From positions 620,001-684,000 of the forward strand of contig NZ_UHFN01000007.1 in NCBI RefSeq assembly GCF_900459405.1: 64,000 bases of DNA. Reading direction: 5' to 3'. The translations under genes and the position numbers were made by a program. Below are positions 51,665 through 61,316 of the stretch, piece after piece. Source of the stretch: Streptococcus hyointestinalis. Lineage in GTDB: Bacteria > Bacillota > Bacilli > Lactobacillales > Streptococcaceae. Below the pieces are notes generated by a model. The model did not search any database. It was given only the letters and a program-made list of their open reading frames with translations, and had not been told where the DNA came from. Each line of letters begins with the position of its first letter. Within the stretch, counting starts at the first letter, position 1.

Positions 51665-53668
51665 GTGTTACATCAAAAAGAAATGCGGATGCTCCAGTTT
51701 TTAGTGGAGAATAAAAAACGATTTGTCACTAGTAAAGAGTTAGCTGTTTATCTTGGTTGTTCTGATAGAACAGTACGCACTTACTATAAGACGATTTTAA
51801 ATTATTTAAAAACAGCCTATGACGGTGTGACTGTCTCCTCTAAACCGGGGCGGGGCTATCAGCTTAAGGTTGATGATGAGGACGTTTATGCGACTTTCTT
51901 AGAAGAAAATCCTATCAATGAGCATGGTGTTTGCTGTAGCGAATCCATTGATATCAATGATCGATACAACTATCTTTTAAACAAACTGCTCTTTGAGCAA
52001 AATGAGATTTACTTCGATGACTTAGTCGATGAGCTTTATGTCAGCCGCTCGACCTTATCAGCAGATTTCAAGAAGATACGATGTAAGTTAGCTCCTTATC
52101 ATCTCAAAATTGAAAGTAAGGCAAATAAAGGTGTCTTTGTAACAGGCTTAGAGCGTGATAAAAGACGATTTATCATTGATCACTTTATCGATTCTGGTTT
52201 TATTCACACCATGCACTCTTATGTGGATAATCATTTGTTAAATCAGGTAATTTCCTTTGAAGAGTTGACAATCATTGTCTTGGATGAATGCCGTGAGGCT
52301 CATTTGAAATGTTCTGACTTTGCGATTCAAAATTTGATTATTCATATTGCATTGACCATTCGGCGGGTGACAGAGGGTTTTCAAATTTTGCAGATTGATG
52401 AGTCAGCCCATTTACAAAATTTGCCTGAGAGTAAAGTCGCTCATCGTATCTTAAATCGCATTTCAATGGTAACTCATATTGACTTTCCGATAGAAGAGGC
52501 GGATTACATTACCCTTCATTTGGTATCTAAAGGTTATGGTTTATCGCATGGGCATTTTAACAATTCATCTGAGATGATTCGTCAAGAGTTATTGCAAGCG
52601 CTTCATAAGGTGAATGATGAGGTAGAAGTAGATTTCCAACTGATTGAGGGACTAGTTGCTCACCTTGCTACCATGCTTATTCGACTAGAAAATCAAGTCG
52701 TTTTGGAAAATCCTTTAAGCGATGACATTCAAACAAAATATCAGGATATGTTTTACTTGGGACGTCGCATTATGGACGCTATGCCAACGTTTAAAGCCTT
52801 CAATTTGTCAGACCATGAAATCGCTTATGTTGCCCTACATTTTATGGCAGCAAAGGAAAGGAATAAAGAGGAGACAAAGTTCAATATTTTAGTTATTTGT
52901 GCAACGGGTTATGGAAGTGCGCAAATGCTAAAAAGCCGCATTATCAACGAATTAGGCAACCTAGTCCATATTGTCGATGTGATTGGTTATTATGAAATTA
53001 CGGATGAAAAACTCCAAGGGATTGATTTCATTATATCATCCATTGATTTGTCGAATTTAATTTTTAATATGCCTGTTTTTACGGTTTCAGTCTTTCTTAA
53101 AGAGGAAGAAGTTCAGAAAGTGCGACACGAGATTTCCTGCCTAAGAAAGTCTGATAAGGAAACGATCGTCCATTCTGATGAAAAGGCAATAGACGATATA
53201 GAAAGTCAATTTGATGCTTATTTCTCAGAAAAATCATTTTTATACTTGGACAAAGCAGATAAGGATACAGTTATTAACAATCTGCTAGCTAGTATGGCTG
53301 AAGGAGAGGGAGAGCATTTTGTGGAGAGGATGCAAAAAATGCTAGCCCAGCGTGAATCGATGAGTTCTGTCATTTTTAGTGACCGTGTTGCAGTCCCTCA
53401 CCCGATAAAAGCAGTTGCTAGCAAACATCAAATTGGTGTTGCTATCATTAAGGATGGTTTGAGATGGAATGCTGACTATCCTCACATCCAATTTGTCTTT
53501 TTGTCCTCAATGTCCATCTATGACAATGACGGTTTACCCGAGCTTGTTTCTTACATCGTAGATTTGGTTGATCGAAAAGACATTCAAGAGCAGCTTTTAG
53601 ATTGTCAAACATTTGAACAATTTAAGACATTATTTTTGAAAATAAAAGAAAGGAAACCGCATCAATGA
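51665..53668 (+). CDS. PRD-containing transcriptional activator (LicR/MtlR type)
   Basis: The protein has about 667 residues. Start GTG 51665 (or 51662) follows GGAGG. The order is: an N-terminal helix-turn-helix (TSKELAVYLGCSDRTVRTYYK), a second one (FDDLVDELYVSRSTLSADF), two PRDs with conserved His, a IIB-like domain with Cys in VICATGYGSAQMLKSR, and a IIA-like domain with His in VAVPHPIKAV. It activates the operon when its PTS phosphorylation state signals substrate. It overlaps the IIA start. Confidence 0.9.
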   Translation: MLHQKEMRMLQFLVENKKRFVTSKELAVYLGCSDRTVRTYYKTILNYLKTAYDGVTVSSKPGRGYQLKVDDEDVYATFLEENPINEHGVCCSESIDINDRYNYLLNKLLFEQNEIYFDDLVDELYVSRSTLSADFKKIRCKLAPYHLKIESKANKGVFVTGLERDKRRFIIDHFIDSGFIHTMHSYVDNHLLNQVISFEELTIIVLDECREAHLKCSDFAIQNLIIHIALTIRRVTEGFQILQIDESAHLQNLPESKVAHRILNRISMVTHIDFPIEEADYITLHLVSKGYGLSHGHFNNSSEMIRQELLQALHKVNDEVEVDFQLIEGLVAHLATMLIRLENQVVLENPLSDDIQTKYQDMFYLGRRIMDAMPTFKAFNLSDHEIAYVALHFMAAKERNKEETKFNILVICATGYGSAQMLKSRIINELGNLVHIVDVIGYYEITDEKLQGIDFIISSIDLSNLIFNMPVFTVSVFLKEEEVQKVRHEISCLRKSDKETIVHSDEKAIDDIESQFDAYFSEKSFLYLDKADKDTVINNLLASMAEGEGEHFVERMQKMLAQRESMSSVIFSDRVAVPHPIKAVASKHQIGVAIIKDGLRWNADYPHIQFVFLSSMSIYDNDGLPELVSYIVDLVDRKDIQEQLLDCQTFEQFKTLFLKIKERKPHQ

Positions 53669-53979
53669 ACACAGAAGAGTTGCAAGTGGCAGCTTTTGAG
53701 ATTATTTTGAACTCAGGAAATGCCAGAAGTATTGTACACGAAGCCTTTGAGGCGATGCGAGAGGGCAAGTACGATTTAGCTACAGAAAAACTAAAGGCTT
53801 CTAACGAAGAGTTACTCAAAGCCCATCAAGCACAGACCGATCTTTTACAAGAGTATGCTTGTGGTACAGAGATTAATGTTGAGATTATCATGGTACATGC
53901 CCAAGACCACCTCATGACCACCATGACACTTAGAGAAGTGGCGCTTGAGATGTTGGAATTATACAAGAGAGTGGGATAA
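53665..53979 (+). CDS. PTS lactose/cellobiose family IIA component
   Basis: The 104-residue helical protein begins MNTEELQVAAFEIILNSGNA and has the active His in EIIMVHAQDHLMTTMTL. It accepts phosphate from HPr and donates it to IIB. The ATG overlaps the regulator stop (ATGA). AAAGGAAACC precedes it. Confidence 0.93.
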   Translation: MNTEELQVAAFEIILNSGNARSIVHEAFEAMREGKYDLATEKLKASNEELLKAHQAQTDLLQEYACGTEINVEIIMVHAQDHLMTTMTLREVALEMLELYKRVG

Positions 53980-53993
53980 GGAAAGGAAGCCCA

Positions 53994-54515
53994 ATGCATA
54001 AGAAAAATGTTAGAGAAACACATTCTCAAAAATCAAGAGAGACATTAAAGAAAGAAACGGCTTTAAAAAACTCTTTTTTCAATCGTTATATGCTGTTTAG
54101 GTATTCTTTGGCGTTGTTTTTCTTTTCTAATGTCTACTGGCTTATTATCTTATGGACGCAAGTGAGTTTTTATATTATCTTTCCGATAACTTTGCTTATC
54201 TTTATTGTCTGGTCTTATGCGGAGCAGTTTAGGATGTATGGGACAAAAAATGTTTACTTGACAATAACGAGAGGGACACTTTATTTTCAAGGGATAGTTC
54301 AGTTGTTGCTATTTTTAATGATTGTTACGACCAATCAATTTTCAACGCTGTTTCCGATTTTTGCGGACAATCAAGTCGGTCATCTCTTTATTGCGATTAT
54401 CTTAATCTTAGGTTTACTACTTGTTTTCTATAATTTAGGAAGAATACAAGAGATTTTAGCCAATAAAGATAGGTATTATGTGCGGTTTCAAACGATTGAA
54501 AAATATCATCACTAA
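53994..54515 (+). CDS. Unknown four-helix membrane protein in PTS operon
   Basis: The protein has 173 residues, with a basic N-terminus and then four hydrophobic segments (roughly residues 36-56, 58-75, 98-118 and 133-152). ATG 53994 follows GGAAAGGAAGC. I recognise no family. It is wedged between the IIA and IIC genes with short spacing, so it is probably co-expressed and might modify the transporter or handle the sugar at the membrane. Confidence 0.7.
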   Translation: MHKKNVRETHSQKSRETLKKETALKNSFFNRYMLFRYSLALFFFSNVYWLIILWTQVSFYIIFPITLLIFIVWSYAEQFRMYGTKNVYLTITRGTLYFQGIVQLLLFLMIVTTNQFSTLFPIFADNQVGHLFIAIILILGLLLVFYNLGRIQEILANKDRYYVRFQTIEKYHH

Positions 54516-54533
54516 TATTTAGGAGGAGTTCTC

Positions 54534-55886
54534 ATGGACGAACAAAAAGGATTCTTTGGTCTGTTGGACAAATATCTGATGGGACCAATGGGAGTTATTG
54601 CGCAGTACAAGGTTGTGCGTGCTATTACGGCTGCAGGTATGGCAGCAGTTCCATTTACAATTGTTGGGTCAATGTTTTTAGTATTCAGCATTTTGCCACA
54701 GGCATTCTCATTTTGGCCTGTTGTGGCTGATATTTTCTCTGCTTCATTTGATAAGTTCACAAGTCTATATATGGTTGCTTACTATGCAACTATGGGTTCA
54801 TTATCTCTATACTTTGTTTTATCAATGGCGTATGAATTGACTAAAATTTACGCAGAAGAGGAGGAACTGGATCTGAATCCTCTTAACGGCGCTCTACTTG
54901 CCTTGTTTGCTTTTATCATGACGGTTCCTCAAATTGTTTTTGATGGTGGTGTCATGTCAGCAGTGACAAGTTTGAAAGAGGGGAATGTTGTTGTAGATGG
55001 TTGGGCTATGTCTAATGGTGTTGCTCGTTTTGGAACAGGTGGCGTTTTTACAGGGATTATCATGGCTGTTATCACCGTCTTGCTTTATCGGATGTGTGTG
55101 AAACACAACTGGGTTATTAAGATGCCAGAATCTGTCCCAGAAGGTGTCTCTCGTGGATTTACAGCCCTTATCCCTGGCTTTGTAGTAGCCTTTGCAGTTA
55201 TTCTGATTAACGGTATCTTAGTTGCTCTAGGAACAGACATATACAAGGTTATCTCTATTCCGTTCGCATTTGTCGGTAATTTAACCAATACATGGATTGG
55301 TTTGGTTATCATCTACTTATTGACACAAGCCCTTTGGATTGTCGGTATCCACGGTGCTAATATCATCTTTGCTTTTGTCAATCCAATTGCTCTTGCTAAC
55401 ATGGCTACCAATGCAACTGAAGGAGCACATTATATTGTTGCTGGCGAATTTTCAAATATGTTTGTTATCGCTGGTGGTTCAGGGGCTACACTAGGTTTGT
55501 GTATTTGGTGTGCTTTCAGAGCTCGCTCTCAACAATTAAGCGCTATCGGAAAGGCCTCTGTTGTGCCAGGTATCTTTAATATCAATGAACCTTTAATCTT
55601 TGGTTTGCCTATTATCTATAACCCAGCTCTAGCTATTCCATTTATGTGCGCCCCAATTGTTTCCATGACGATTTATTACTTTGCGATGAAATTAAATCTC
55701 ATTCATGCTATAGTCGCTCAAGTGCCATGGCCTACGCCAGTAGGGATTGGTGCATTTCTTGGTACGGCAGATGTCAAAGCTATTCCTTTAGCGATTATCT
55801 GTGCTATCGCAGCTTTCCTCGTCTATTGGCCATTTCTTCGCCGCTATGATAGACAACTCTTAAAAGAAGAAGGTCTAGCTGAGTAG
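54534..55886 (+). CDS. PTS cellobiose family IIC component
   Basis: The 450-residue permease has about ten membrane helices. It begins MDEQKGFFGLLDKYLMGPMG and has the cytoplasmic sugar-binding motif PGIFNINEPLIFGLPIIYN typical of CelB/LacE proteins. It translocates and delivers the beta-glucoside for phosphorylation by IIB. It is the last gene of the block; 17 bases after it the smc-like duplicate begins. Confidence 0.92.
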   Translation: MDEQKGFFGLLDKYLMGPMGVIAQYKVVRAITAAGMAAVPFTIVGSMFLVFSILPQAFSFWPVVADIFSASFDKFTSLYMVAYYATMGSLSLYFVLSMAYELTKIYAEEEELDLNPLNGALLALFAFIMTVPQIVFDGGVMSAVTSLKEGNVVVDGWAMSNGVARFGTGGVFTGIIMAVITVLLYRMCVKHNWVIKMPESVPEGVSRGFTALIPGFVVAFAVILINGILVALGTDIYKVISIPFAFVGNLTNTWIGLVIIYLLTQALWIVGIHGANIIFAFVNPIALANMATNATEGAHYIVAGEFSNMFVIAGGSGATLGLCIWCAFRARSQQLSAIGKASVVPGIFNINEPLIFGLPIIYNPALAIPFMCAPIVSMTIYYFAMKLNLIHAIVAQVPWPTPVGIGAFLGTADVKAIPLAIICAIAAFLVYWPFLRRYDRQLLKEEGLAE

Positions 55887-55903
55887 TAGACAAAGAAAAA
55901 TCA

Positions 55904-55953
55904 ATCGTCTCTGTCAAGCTAAAAGATGCTGAAAGCTTGACGACGGTTTAGTA
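55904..55953 (+). repeat. Diverged duplicate of smc 3' end, copy 2
   Basis: It encodes IVSVKLKDAESLTTV and a stop, in place of IVSVKLKDAENLTTA at the end of SMC. It has no start and sits just before the native-looking terminator. Confidence 0.9.
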
Positions 55954-55970
55954 AACTTTCTTTTAGAATA

Positions 55971-56002
55971 AAAGGGCTTTTTCGGTCAAGAAAGCCCTTT
56001 TT
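55971..56002 (+). terminator. Terminator after the smc duplicate
   Basis: AAAGGGCTTT and AAAGCCCTTT pair over a 10-base loop and TT follows. It is probably the original smc terminator. Confidence 0.88.
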
Positions 56003-56042
56003 ATGATACAATAGAATTATATTGCCTATGAAAGAGATGGAT

Positions 56043-56855
56043 ATGATAAAACTAGTAGCAACTGATATGGACGGCACTTTTTTAGATGCCAATGGGACTT
56101 ATGATAAGAAGCGCCTGCAAAAGGTCTTAGCAGGTTTTAAGGAAAAAGGGATTTTGTTTGTTGCGGCGTCTGGTCGCTCGCTCCTTGCCCTAGAGGATTT
56201 GTTTTCTGATTTTCGTGACCAGATGGCTTTTGTCGCTGAAAATGGCAGTGCTTTAGTGGTTGATGGCGACTTGACTTTTGAGGAGCATTTGACCAAGGAG
56301 CAATATCTGGAAATCACTCAGCTTCTCACTTCCAGCCCTTATATGAATGGACACGATTACCTCTTGTCAGGAAAAAACGGTGCTTACGTCCATCAAGACG
56401 CCAGCGATGATTACGTGACATTTATCTCAAACTACTATGAGAATGTTCAGCGTGTGCCATCTTTTGAGGAGGTGGACGATGTGATCTTCAAGTTGACGGC
56501 GAATTTCACAGCAGAAACGGTGCGTGAGGGCGAAAAATGGGTGACTGAGCGTCTGTCCTATGCCAATGCAGTGACAACTGGTTTTCAGTCCATTGATATT
56601 ATCCTAAACACAGTCACCAAGCGAACAGGACTCGAGGCTCTTTGTGAGCAATTGCATATCAAGCAAGAGGAAGTGCTCGCTTTTGGGGACAATCTCAATG
56701 ACTATGAAATGCTAGAGTTTGCTGGCACCGCTATTGCTACAGACAACGCACGTGATGAGATAAAGGCGATTAGCCAAGAAGTGATTGGTCCTTGTGAGGA
56801 TGCGTCTGCGATGACCTATATGGAGGAGATGTTAGATGGCAAGAAAAGAAATTAA
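56043..56855 (+). CDS. Cof-type HAD phosphatase (1)
   Basis: The 270-residue HAD hydrolase has the nucleophile motif VATDMDGTFL (Asp9 and Asp11), Ser/Thr motif ASGRS, and metal-binding GDNLNDYEML near the end. The Cof/YidA group removes phosphate from sugar phosphates or other small metabolites; the substrate is unknown. ATG 56043 is chosen for the MIKLVATDMDG start; earlier in-frame ATGs exist at 56028 and 56037. Its stop lies 20 bases inside the next gene. Confidence 0.88.
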   Translation: MIKLVATDMDGTFLDANGTYDKKRLQKVLAGFKEKGILFVAASGRSLLALEDLFSDFRDQMAFVAENGSALVVDGDLTFEEHLTKEQYLEITQLLTSSPYMNGHDYLLSGKNGAYVHQDASDDYVTFISNYYENVQRVPSFEEVDDVIFKLTANFTAETVREGEKWVTERLSYANAVTTGFQSIDIILNTVTKRTGLEALCEQLHIKQEEVLAFGDNLNDYEMLEFAGTAIATDNARDEIKAISQEVIGPCEDASAMTYMEEMLDGKKRN

Positions 56856-57666
56856 GATTATTGCTATTGACCTTGACGGTACTTTGTTCAATGCCAAAAA
56901 AGAAGTCAGCGAGGAAAACCGTAGAGCACTTGAGCGTGCTCGCCAAAAAGGCGTGAAAGTGGTTATTACAACCGGTCGCCCGCTAAAAGCGATTGGCAAC
57001 CTCCTGTCTAATCTTCACTTGGTGTCTGATGAGGACTACTGTATCACCTTTAACGGTGGGCTTGTGCAGCGCACGACAGGTGAGATTTTGGACAAGTCTG
57101 CTCTGACCTATGAGGACTTGAAAGCCATTCACTCTTACCTAGACCCACTGGGACTTCCTTTTGATGTGCTGAGCGACGGTATCGTCTATAGCCTGCCGTC
57201 TAGGGGCAATAAATCGCTCTACCACACAGCTAATCCCTTGCTGACCTTTGTCGAAGTGGAGCGCTTTGAGGATATTCCCCTAGATGTCCCTTACAATAAA
57301 GTGGTGACGGTGACAAATGAGCACTTTTTAGATGAGCAATTAACCAAATTGCCAGAAGCTGTTTATAGCGATTATGAAGCTTTCAAATCACGTGAAATCA
57401 TCTTTGAAATCATGCCTAAGGGTGTGCATAAAGCCAGCGGTTTAGCGCACCTTTGTGAACATCTAGGATTGACCAGCGACAATGTCATGGCACTAGGCGA
57501 TGAGGCAAACGACATCAGTATGCTTGAGTGGGCAGAGCTAGGTGTCGCTATGGCAAATGCCACAGACCAAGTCAAACACATCGCAGATAAGGTGACTACA
57601 CGCAGCAATGAAGACTCCGGCGTTGCCGAAGCGATTGAACAGTATGTATTAAGAGAGGAAGACTAA
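56836..57666 (+). CDS. Cof-type HAD phosphatase (2)
   Basis: The 276-residue paralogue has IAIDLDGTLFN, TTGRPLKA and GDEANDISMLEWAELG. It belongs to the HAD IIB family with the large cap domain. It overlaps the preceding gene by 20 bases and the ftsY start by one base, forming the conserved streptococcal Cof-Cof-ftsY order. Substrate unknown. Confidence 0.88.
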   Translation: MARKEIKIIAIDLDGTLFNAKKEVSEENRRALERARQKGVKVVITTGRPLKAIGNLLSNLHLVSDEDYCITFNGGLVQRTTGEILDKSALTYEDLKAIHSYLDPLGLPFDVLSDGIVYSLPSRGNKSLYHTANPLLTFVEVERFEDIPLDVPYNKVVTVTNEHFLDEQLTKLPEAVYSDYEAFKSREIIFEIMPKGVHKASGLAHLCEHLGLTSDNVMALGDEANDISMLEWAELGVAMANATDQVKHIADKVTTRSNEDSGVAEAIEQYVLREED

Positions 57667-59267
57667 TGGGTTTATTTGACCGATTATTTGGACGTAAAAA
57701 AGAAAACGAGAGTGAAGTAGTAGACACAGAGCCTACTGCAGAACAGTCAGCAGAAGAAACAAGCAGTGAGCTTGTAGAGGAAAAGGTGATTTCTGAAGAC
57801 ACAGCAGAAACCGCTGTTATCACTGAGAAAGTCGTAGAAACGCTTGACTCGAGCGAAGAAGAGGACACTGCCCAAAACTCAGAGTCCCCAGTTGAGGTTG
57901 TAAGTGTTGACGAGGAAGTTGAGCTAGAATCAGAACCTGCGATTGCCGAAGAAACGACTGAAATTAGCGAAGTAGCTGTAACTCAAGATTCAGTTGAAGA
58001 TGAACCAACTCAACAATCAAAAACATCAGTCGAAGTTACTACAACCGTTGTCGAAGCAGCTAAGCTAGACACTCCACAGGAGCAAGTGGATACGGTTGAG
58101 GAGGAAACTGAGTCCTCTGAAGTGACCAGTGACAGCGAGGAGTTTGCTGACTCACAAGCGCCTGCTACAGAGGGTAGTCCCAAGGAAAAGGCAACCCCGT
58201 CAAAGGCTGAGCAAGATTTCATGGCAGAATACTACGCCAAACGTGCTGCTATTGAAAAATCGCTTGCTGACGGGACATTTGAGCAAAATAAAGCTGAGGA
58301 AAAAGAAATCTCTGCAGAAGAGCCTGTAGTCGAAGTCGTTGAGACGACCGAGGAAAAATACAACCGCAGCTTGAAAAAAACACGTACAGGCTTTGGCGCA
58401 AGGCTCAATGCCTTTCTTGCCAATTTCCGTCGTGTGGATGAGGATTTCTTTGAAGAACTTGAGGAATTGCTCATCCTATCTGACGTTGGGGTCAATGTGG
58501 CAACACAATTGACAGAGGATTTGCGCTATGAAGCCAAGCTAGAAAATGCCAAGAAAGCCGACGAGCTTCGCCGTGTTATTATCGAAAAACTGGTGGACAT
58601 TTACGAAAAGGACGATGTCTACAATGAAAGTATCAATTTCCAAGACGGCTTGACCGTCATGCTCTTTGTCGGTGTCAACGGTGTCGGCAAAACCACCTCT
58701 ATCGGAAAGCTTGCCTACAAGTACAAGCAAGAAGGCAAAAAAGTCATGCTGGTCGCAGCTGATACTTTCCGTGCTGGAGCCGTGGCGCAGTTGGTTGAGT
58801 GGGGGCGCCGTGTGGATGTGCCTGTCGTGACAGGACCTGAAAAAGCAGACCCAGCAAGTGTCGTCTTTGACGGTATGGAAAAGGCTGTCGCTGAACAGGT
58901 GGACATTCTCCTCATTGATACCGCAGGTCGTCTGCAAAATAAAGATAACCTCATGGCAGAGCTTGAAAAGATTGGACGTATCATCAAGCGTGTCGTCCCA
59001 GACGCACCGCACGAAACCCTGCTAGCGCTTGACGCTTCAACGGGACAAAATGCACTGAGCCAAGCCAAGGAATTTTCAAAAATCACACCGCTCACAGGTA
59101 TCATCCTCACTAAAATTGACGGTACCGCAAAAGGTGGTGTGGTGCTCGCCATCCGCCAAGACCTAGATATCCCAGTAAAGTATATCGGCTTTGGTGAGAA
59201 GATTGATGACATCGGTGAGTTCCACTCAGAAGACTTCATGCGTGGTCTTTTAGAGGATATTATCTAA
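57666..59267 (+). CDS. ftsY: Signal recognition particle receptor FtsY
   Basis: The protein has 533 residues. Residues 1-225 form a long acidic, disordered A domain (many Glu, Ser, Thr, Val) starting with the membrane-binding MGLFDRLFGRKKE. The NG GTPase follows, with GVNGVGKTTSIGKLA (about 336-350), DTFRAGAVAQL, LIDTAGR and TKIDGTAKGG. It docks ribosome-SRP complexes at the membrane. A bidirectional terminator follows. Confidence 0.96.
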   Translation: MGLFDRLFGRKKENESEVVDTEPTAEQSAEETSSELVEEKVISEDTAETAVITEKVVETLDSSEEEDTAQNSESPVEVVSVDEEVELESEPAIAEETTEISEVAVTQDSVEDEPTQQSKTSVEVTTTVVEAAKLDTPQEQVDTVEEETESSEVTSDSEEFADSQAPATEGSPKEKATPSKAEQDFMAEYYAKRAAIEKSLADGTFEQNKAEEKEISAEEPVVEVVETTEEKYNRSLKKTRTGFGARLNAFLANFRRVDEDFFEELEELLILSDVGVNVATQLTEDLRYEAKLENAKKADELRRVIIEKLVDIYEKDDVYNESINFQDGLTVMLFVGVNGVGKTTSIGKLAYKYKQEGKKVMLVAADTFRAGAVAQLVEWGRRVDVPVVTGPEKADPASVVFDGMEKAVAEQVDILLIDTAGRLQNKDNLMAELEKIGRIIKRVVPDAPHETLLALDASTGQNALSQAKEFSKITPLTGIILTKIDGTAKGGVVLAIRQDLDIPVKYIGFGEKIDDIGEFHSEDFMRGLLEDII

Positions 59268-59270
59268 AGA

Positions 59271-59303
59271 AAATAGCACTAGAATAGTCTAGTGCTATTT
59301 TTG
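59271..59303. terminator. Bidirectional terminator after ftsY (copy 1)
   Basis: AAAATAGCACTAGA and TCTAGTGCTATTTTT pair over ATAG. It recurs almost exactly at 63542-63573. Confidence 0.92.
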
Positions 59304-59306
59304 ACA

Positions 59307-59828
59307 TTACAATTTCTGCTTTTCAATGGTAACCGTTTCACCATCAGGTAGTTTTTTCAATTGTTCATTAGTTGCGCTAATTTTCCCAAGTGGGATTTTT
59401 CCCGACCAGTAGCCTATTTTCCCATAGTAGAGGGCAATCCAATTACCTGGCTCATAATAGCCAACTTCTGGATAAAGGGGTTCATCACCATCAGGAGCAT
59501 CCTGCATGGAAAGTTTTTTATCTAGTCGAATGACCTTTTCATCCCAACCAGCATAGTCATTAACCGTCAGTGTTAGTGGGAGCTGTTCGTATAGGTCATT
59601 AGCTGTTGGATTATCATAAAGGTCAACGGTAAAGGATTGGTCTCCAATTGTTAGTCGTATTTGTTTACCGCTAAGCTGACGCAGGTAAGCGTTAGTTCTT
59701 GCAGTTGTAGAGCTTGATGTTATTATAGTGCTGCTGGCACTTTTGTCTCTGGAACTAGGATGACTTTGGGAACAAGCAGTTAGACCTAGTATAAGAAAAC
59801 AAAGTGTTAGTAATAGGAATTTTTTCAT
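59307..59828 (-). CDS. Lipoprotein with cyclophilin-like domain
   Basis: The 173-residue protein starts at 59828 with signal KKFLLLTLCFLILGLTACSQ and lipobox LTAC (Cys19). After a Ser/Thr-rich spacer it reads RLTIGDQSFTVDLYDNPTANDLYEQLPLTLTVNDYAGWDEK, then PGNWIALYYG, the pattern of small bacterial cyclophilin-like (DUF/Cyclophil_like) proteins. These lack proven isomerase activity. They often neighbour aldo/keto reductases and flavodoxins, as here. Confidence 0.8.
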   Translation of the reverse strand: MKKFLLLTLCFLILGLTACSQSHPSSRDKSASSTIITSSSTTARTNAYLRQLSGKQIRLTIGDQSFTVDLYDNPTANDLYEQLPLTLTVNDYAGWDEKVIRLDKKLSMQDAPDGDEPLYPEVGYYEPGNWIALYYGKIGYWSGKIPLGKISATNEQLKKLPDGETVTIEKQKL

Positions 59829-59841
59829 AGAATTTCTCCTC

Positions 59842-60629
59842 TTAATACCAACCAAATAAATCCTTTTCTTGATTAAGATTTTTAAGGGTAATCATATCTT
59901 GAACTGTTAAGCTGAAGTCAAAGATATCAAAGTTTTCTGCCATGCGAGACTTGTGACTAGATTTGGGAATGGCGACAACTCCAGATTGGAGGTATAATCG
60001 GAGTATAACTTGTGCAGGAGTTTTATGGTATTTATTAGCAATAGTTCTTATTGTTGGGTTTTGAAGAATACCTGCTTTACCTTCACCAAATGGTGCCCAA
60101 GCTTCAAGAATTGTCCCTGTTTTATCTAACGTTTTGTGGAAAGAGTGGTTTTGTCGTAAAATATGATGCTCAATTTGATTGATAGCTGGGAGAATCTCAG
60201 CATTTTTTACAATATGGTCATAATCTGTTCCGTAGAAGTTAGATAGTCCAATGGCACGAACTTTTCCAGAACGAACAGCATTTTCCATCCATCGCCAAGT
60301 TGCTAGGTCGTCTCCCATCACCCAATGAATTAGTAGTAAATCAATATAATCTGTCTGCAGGTCTGCAAGTGATTGTTCAATCAGGCGCTCAACATTGTGG
60401 TTGCTTTTTAATTGGTGGTGATGAAAATCTCTTTTCGGGGGATACCAGATGCTTTAATGGCATCGCCCACACCACGTTCGTTGCCATAATATTGGGCTAT
60501 GTCAATGAGGCGGTAGCCAACTTTAAGTGCCTCAAGGACACACTCTTTGGTTTGTGAATTTGGAATCTGATAGACACCATAGCCTAGCATAGGCATTTGA
60601 ATGCCATTATTTAATGTGATGTATTTCAT
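59842..60629 (-). pseudogene. Aldo/keto reductase gene with frameshift
   Basis: The 5' part (60629 down to 60408) encodes MKYITLNNGIQMPMLGYGVY with Asp and Tyr of the catalytic tetrad (LIDIAQYYGNE), ending ITTN-stop. The rest is in another frame: KSNHNVERLIEQSLADLQ, DYIDLLLIHW with the catalytic His, to KDLFGWY. One base is missing in the short A/T run near 60408-60415 (on the minus strand ACCAATTAAAAAG, where ACCAAATTAAAAAG would keep the frame with the catalytic Lys). The repaired length of about 262 residues is normal. Confidence 0.88.
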
Positions 60630-60641
60630 ATACTTCTCCTA

Positions 60642-61283
60642 TCAATCGGTTACACGCTGTTTTTGGAAAAATGGTTTACATTTCGTCATAAAGAAGCCCA
60701 TGATTGGTCCATAAAGTAACATCATAAGAACTGTTCCTTCTCGTATGCTAACTGTTTCTTTTGTAAGGATAAGTGTCAAAAAGACAATTAAGATAAAAAC
60801 AATATCACTATACTGGCGTACTTTGTGAAATTGGAAACCAAAACGACGAGCAAAAGCCATGCAGGCACCTTCTAGAGGGAAAGTGATCACATCAAGCGTC
60901 ATGATAATGGACATAGCAAAGCTTTCAATCACAATTCCAATGAGAAATAAGACAAGCCTCGATATATAATTGGTCAGTAAAAGATGACCTAAAAAAATAT
61001 AGAGAAAGAAGTTTACCATTATTCCAATTAAGATACTGAGTCCAATTTGTAAAACATGTCGAATGTGGAAGTCTCTTTTTAGGATAACAAGTTGTATACC
61101 AATACAGATAAAGTTAAGGAGCATTTGAATAGTACCAACTTTAATTCCAGTAAGACTGTTACCTGTTACGGAAAGAGCATCCCATGCCCCAACGCCTATA
61201 GCAGCCTTAATAGTCAATGAAGCTCCTAGTGAAATGAGTAATATCATGAGTATACAAAGTAATAGGCGCTTGGGTTTTAGCAT
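60642..61283 (-). CDS. YczE/YyaS/YitT-family membrane protein
   Basis: The 213-residue protein has about five to six membrane helices. It begins with MLKPKRLLLCILMILLISLGASL, followed by KAAIGVGAWDALSVTGNSLTG and the family motif ALSV-x-GxxxxxGIKVGT. The family is of unknown function and is sometimes linked to antibiotic clusters in Bacillus. It sits between the two reductase genes on the same strand. Confidence 0.78.
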   Translation of the reverse strand: MLKPKRLLLCILMILLISLGASLTIKAAIGVGAWDALSVTGNSLTGIKVGTIQMLLNFICIGIQLVILKRDFHIRHVLQIGLSILIGIMVNFFLYIFLGHLLLTNYISRLVLFLIGIVIESFAMSIIMTLDVITFPLEGACMAFARRFGFQFHKVRQYSDIVFILIVFLTLILTKETVSIREGTVLMMLLYGPIMGFFMTKCKPFFQKQRVTD

Positions 61284-61316
61284 GATTTCTCCTTTTCTTT
61301 TTAGAATTCAAAAGTT

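Noticed and set aside
57372..57868. Minus-strand frames over the Cof and ftsY genes
   Set aside because: They are Ser-rich shadows of acidic plus-strand coding sequence, without start signals.
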